DNA of 17,097 bases from an uncultured Actinomycetes bacterium (GTDB lineage: Bacteria > Actinomycetota > Thermoleophilia > Solirubrobacterales > Solirubrobacteraceae), in the NCBI GenBank assembly GCA_937888775.1, contig CALAQT010000107.1:1-17097 (forward strand), given 5' to 3'. The notes beneath the pieces were generated by a model. The model had not been told where the DNA came from. It did no database searches and saw only the letters and a program-made list of their open reading frames with translations. A program made the position numbers and the translations under genes. Each line of letters starts with the position of its first letter. Within the stretch, counting starts at the first letter, position 1. Of this stretch, positions 14,664-17,097 are shown one piece after another.

Positions 14664-14885
14664 ATGAAAACGCGTCTCAGGACCTACACGTCGTACGGCA
14701 TCGGCTGCGCCGCCGTGTGGGCCGTGATCTTGATCGGGACGCAGATCGATGGCGCGACCCCTCACACACAGAACACGTTTTGGCTGATCTCTCTCGGATG
14801 GTGGATCGGATGGCTATCGGCCACCATCGCCCGGGCGGTCTACCCACCGCCGAAGAAGTGGCGGTCGACGGACACCACGACCTGA
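14664..14885 (+). CDS. small two-helix membrane protein
   Basis: The 73-aa product begins at an ATG 7 nt after a clear GAGGAG ribosome-binding site. Two hydrophobic segments are obvious: SYGIGCAAVWAVILIG (about 10-25) and FWLISLGWWIGWLSATIARA (about 39-58). A short polar tail rich in Pro, Lys and Thr follows. Three Trp residues in the second helix are notable. It lies 130 nt after the response regulator on the same strand, so it may belong to the transporter/two-component unit, for example as a small modulatory subunit. No family is recognised. Confidence 0.7.
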   Translation: MKTRLRTYTSYGIGCAAVWAVILIGTQIDGATPHTQNTFWLISLGWWIGWLSATIARAVYPPPKKWRSTDTTT

Positions 14886-16073
14886 CAGGCGATGCGTGCG
14901 ACGAACCCGCCGACGGACGCCTGCACACCGGCTGCTCGGCTCGAGGCTCCGTCCTTGTGAGACCGGTCGGACTCGTGACGACAGAGGAATCTCGTTGGTC
15001 GGCTCGTCGTCCAAAGGCATGTGACACGAGTTGCTGAGATTCGTCGAATGCGGCCACAAGATCCGTGGCGGCCACGTGGCCGGAGATGGTGCAACAGGAG
15101 CACGTCGCTCCAGCTCCGACGCGTCACGCGGACCCGCCGCACGACGAATGCAGGTCTCGTCTCACCTATGGGTCGAGTCTCGCAATTCGCCAATACCGGG
15201 GACGCTCTGGATCGACCCAGAAGGCGTGCCCTCCGTCAGACTCGCGCCTTCTGCCCGAGCTCGCGCAACGCGGACCCACCGACCGTGGCGCTCTCCAGTT
15301 TGTTCTGGGCGACAACTCGGGGGACACCTCGGAGTCTTGCGGATCGGTGGCCGCTTTGCCGCTCGAGCAGGCACGAGGTCGCTGCCCAAGCCACCGCTCA
15401 GATGGACGACAACGAGGTGCGCCTTGTAGTCCGCCGGTCACTGCCGCTTCCACGAACCAGCGGGCACCTCGCCACCGTGATTGGGGGCTCGCCCTGCTTC
15501 TGCTTCGGGCCGGCGGCGAGCTGAAGCAGCTGCGTCGCCGTCGTGGCTGCTGGGGCGACAAACCAGCAGCGAAGCTCGCGCAGGCGAGACGCCTGAGATC
15601 GTGCCGGGCGGAGCCAGATCGACATAGCAGTGGACTGCCGCTTCCACCCAATCGTTAGCGCGGCGTCTGCAAGCACACGATTCCTCGTATTGGCGACAAG
15701 CGGGGCCGGGTCCGTTGTGGCGGTGCCGCCCTGCTTCCGCGTTGCCGCGGGTACCAGGTCACACGGCGACGGGGCGCCATCGTGTCTCAAGCTAGCCAGT
15801 GCGTTCCCGGCCGTGGGGCCGGCGGATTGTCAAATTGTGAGCGTCGTCGTCGGCTGGCTTGAGGTGCGCGGCAGCGTCGGCGCGCTTCTCGGTTCTCCGC
15901 AGTCCGACAGCGCGCCTCGAGGTCGACATCCGGACAGCTGGGGCCTCAGAAGCGATCATCTGATTGCATGACGTTCACCGCCGATGTCTCTTGAGAAGGT
16001 CGACAGCGGGTTCGGGCGGGCGCTCGGCAACACTCGCGGGCGCGGCACCGGCGGGGTCGCGTGACGACTGCTC
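14886..16073. other. long gene-free stretch
   Basis: Nearly 1.2 kb without a credible gene on either strand; all ORFs read as Arg/Ser/Pro-rich shadows with no domain. It contains dispersed words shared with other gaps: ACGACGAATGC at 15141-15151 (also 88-98) and the GGCGACAAACCAG segment at 15554-15566 (also 6139-6151). It may be decayed mobile or repeat DNA. Confidence 0.5.
15547..15566. repeat. dispersed repeat, copy 2
   Basis: GCTGCTGG is followed directly by a 12-13-base match to GGCGACAAACCAG, matching the segment at 6128-6151, where three extra bases separate the two words. Confidence 0.35.
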
Positions 16074-16154
16074 GTGGCCGACAAACCCGCGTTCAGCTTC
16101 AAGAACCACGGTGAGCCCTGCGTGCCCGCGTTCGAAGCGTACGTCGCCGCTGGC
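16074..16154 (+). pseudogene. out-of-frame N-terminal fragment of the 16187 gene
   Basis: A GTG at 16074 opens VADKPAFSFKNHGEPCVPAF followed by EAYVAA, a sensible N terminus that then turns into Arg/Ser/Pro-rich sequence. Shifting to the frame one base back at 16151 gives WQTFLTDLKAAEVDGWKVEV, which runs straight into the downstream 16187 ORF. One missing base near 16150 would explain it. It may be a true frameshift or a sequence error. Confidence 0.5.
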
Positions 16155-16186
16155 AGACGTTCCTCACCGACCTCAAAGCGGCGGAG

Positions 16187-16372
16187 GTGGACGGCTGGAA
16201 GGTCGAGGTTTCAGACTCCGACAAGGTCAAGGCCGTCAAACGGTTCCCGTCGAGGGACGCCGCCGTCGCGGCCGCCCGCGAGCTCATCGGCCCGGACCGC
16301 CGGTACGCGTCGGTGCGCTACCACGCCGACGGCGCCGAGCAGTTCCCGCCGTCAGCGCCCCTGTGGGACTGA
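16187..16372 (+). CDS. small hypothetical protein, probably the C-terminal part of a frameshifted gene
   Basis: As an independent GTG ORF it encodes 61 aa: DGWKVEVSDSDKVKAVKRFP (2-21), SRDAAVAAARELI (22-34), then RYASVRYHADGAEQFPP. The strand-helix-strand pattern and balanced composition support coding. There is no ribosome-binding site before the GTG, and the reading frame extends sensibly upstream to about 16151 as WQTFLTDLKAAE, which suggests the true gene began at 16074 and lost one base. The family is unknown. If the frameshift is real, only a truncated protein from the internal GTG could be made. Confidence 0.5.
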   Translation: MDGWKVEVSDSDKVKAVKRFPSRDAAVAAARELIGPDRRYASVRYHADGAEQFPPSAPLWD

Positions 16373-16573
16373 AGCGACGCCCGGCCCCGCTTCCAGTGCC
16401 GCCCCCGACCCCGACCAGCTCAGAGGGAACCGTTCCCCGTCCCCGCACTTTCGCGAGGACGCGGCGTACTGGCGCATTCATGCTGGGCAGGTATTTGGTC
16501 GATGCTCGGGGCAGGGGCGTCCGGCGAGCGTCGACTTTCAGCCAACATCCCGGGTCCGCGTCCGCCCGGCACC

Positions 16574-16579
16574 TACCGT
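16574..16579 (+). promoter_or_regulatory. candidate -10 element before the glycine-rich protein gene
   Basis: TACCGT lies 7 nt before the ATG at 16587, with no Shine-Dalgarno sequence, repeating the spacing seen before 486 and before tetR. A -35 element is not evident. Confidence 0.35.
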
Positions 16580-16586
16580 CTGCTAA

Positions 16587-17097
16587 ATGCCATTCACGCT
16601 CCCACTCCTCTTCCGGCGCCTGCCGGTGCTCACCGTGCTTCTTTTGGCCTGCGTCCTCGCAGCCGTGGCCATCTCGCCCGCAAGCGCGTCGGCGGCATCC
16701 CAGAGCTTCGGCTACACCGGGAGCGTGCAGACCTACACCGTGCCCGCCGGCGTCAACTCGCTGCAGGTCAGCGCCACCGGCGGTTCAGGCACCGGCTACT
16801 ACCACGCTGACGGCGGGGCCGGCGGCACCGTCAACTCGACCATCCCCGCCACGCCCGGCCAAACGCTCTACATCTACGTCGGCGGCAACGGCGGCACCCC
16901 CAACGGTTACAGCGCCGGCGGTGGCTACAACGGAGGCGGCGCGAGCGGACCGTTCGCCGGCTCAGGCGGCGGCGCCACCGACATCCGCAACAGCTCGGGC
17001 GACCTCTCCAGCCGCGTTCTCGTCGCCGGCGGCGGCGGCGGCGCTGGCCCCGGCAACGGCGCCGGCCAGGACGCGCCCGGAGGCGCCGGCGGCTACC
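16587..17097 (+). CDS. secreted glycine-rich protein, 5' part
   Basis: The gene runs off the window after 170 codons. It begins with a signal peptide: a basic n-region (LLFRRLPV), a hydrophobic core (about 14-29) and an Ala/Ser c-region with probable cleavage after SASA (about residue 36). The mature part starts with FGYTGSVQTYTVPAGVNSLQ (about 41-60), a beta-strand module typical of bacterial glycine-rich surface proteins. Gly/Asn/Ala/Tyr-rich blocks follow, including LYIYVGGNGG, GGGATDIRN and VLVAGGGGG. The order of a TVPAG-type strand, then YVGGxGG, then GGGATDIR, then LVAGGGGG is the standard order in the glycine-rich family common in soil actinobacteria. Function is unknown, probably a cell-surface or matrix protein. 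The transcript looks leaderless. Confidence 0.85.
   Translation, partial: MPFTLPLLFRRLPVLTVLLLACVLAAVAISPASASAASQSFGYTGSVQTYTVPAGVNSLQVSATGGSGTGYYHADGGAGGTVNSTIPATPGQTLYIYVGGNGGTPNGYSAGGGYNGGGASGPFAGSGGGATDIRNSSGDLSSRVLVAGGGGGAGPGNGAGQDAPGGAGGY

Noticed and set aside
15031..15429. 132-codon plus-strand open frame in the long gap
   Set aside because: Composition is Arg/Ser/Pro-rich with no domain, no ribosome-binding site, and competing frames of equal length overlap it.
1..17097. CRISPR array, rRNA or complete transposase gene
   Set aside because: No regular 25-40 bp direct repeats with unique spacers, no rRNA-like conserved stretches, and no DDE, serine or tyrosine recombinase ORF was seen on either strand.

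Overview
The window looks like chromosomal DNA from a high-GC actinobacterium. The closest feel is Thermoleophilia / Solirubrobacterales: GC is very high in the housekeeping-type genes, many starts are GTG or TTG, several genes look leaderless, there is a secreted glycine-rich protein of a type common there, and long gaps are filled with CGATCG-rich degenerate repeats. This placement is an inference from style, not from a marker gene.

Layout, left to right. (1) At 486-2397 three overlapping genes form a small cassette: a TIGR04255-family protein and two small uncharacterised partners, joined by ATGA and GTGA stop/start overlaps. Its base composition is visibly lower in GC than the rest, so it looks acquired. 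(2) At 2398-5005 lies mostly non-coding DNA rich in hairpins and REP-like repeats, holding one possible coiled-coil micro-ORF and a minus-strand SnoaL-like gene. (3) At 5006-5929 there is a small hypothetical gene, then two back-to-back hairpins, then a ParB N-terminal-domain gene. That gene is cut off inside a cluster of inverted half-sites resembling the arms of tyrosine-recombinase (dif/lox type) sites. (4) At 6291-7845 a TetR regulator and an alpha/beta hydrolase diverge from a 106-bp gap holding three evenly spaced inverted repeats that overlap the candidate promoters. (5) At 8336-14885 a long plus-strand block encodes a conserved 110-aa protein, a MacB/LolD-type ATPase, an 844-aa FtsX-type permease, a LuxR-class two-component pair and a 73-aa two-helix membrane protein. 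(6) From 14886 to 16073 I see no credible gene. After that come a small gene with an out-of-frame upstream fragment and the start of a secreted glycine-rich protein that runs off the window.

How the parts may work together. The ABC block reads as one unit: the ATPase and permease would form a MacB-like exporter or substrate-extraction machine, and the adjacent membrane kinase and NarL-type regulator are the natural candidates to control it. The TetR protein most simply represses itself and the hydrolase. The most unusual signals are the recombination-site-like cluster that truncates parB, the 22-bp-phased operators, the TIGR04255 cassette, and the repeated 16-mer hairpin in the gaps.
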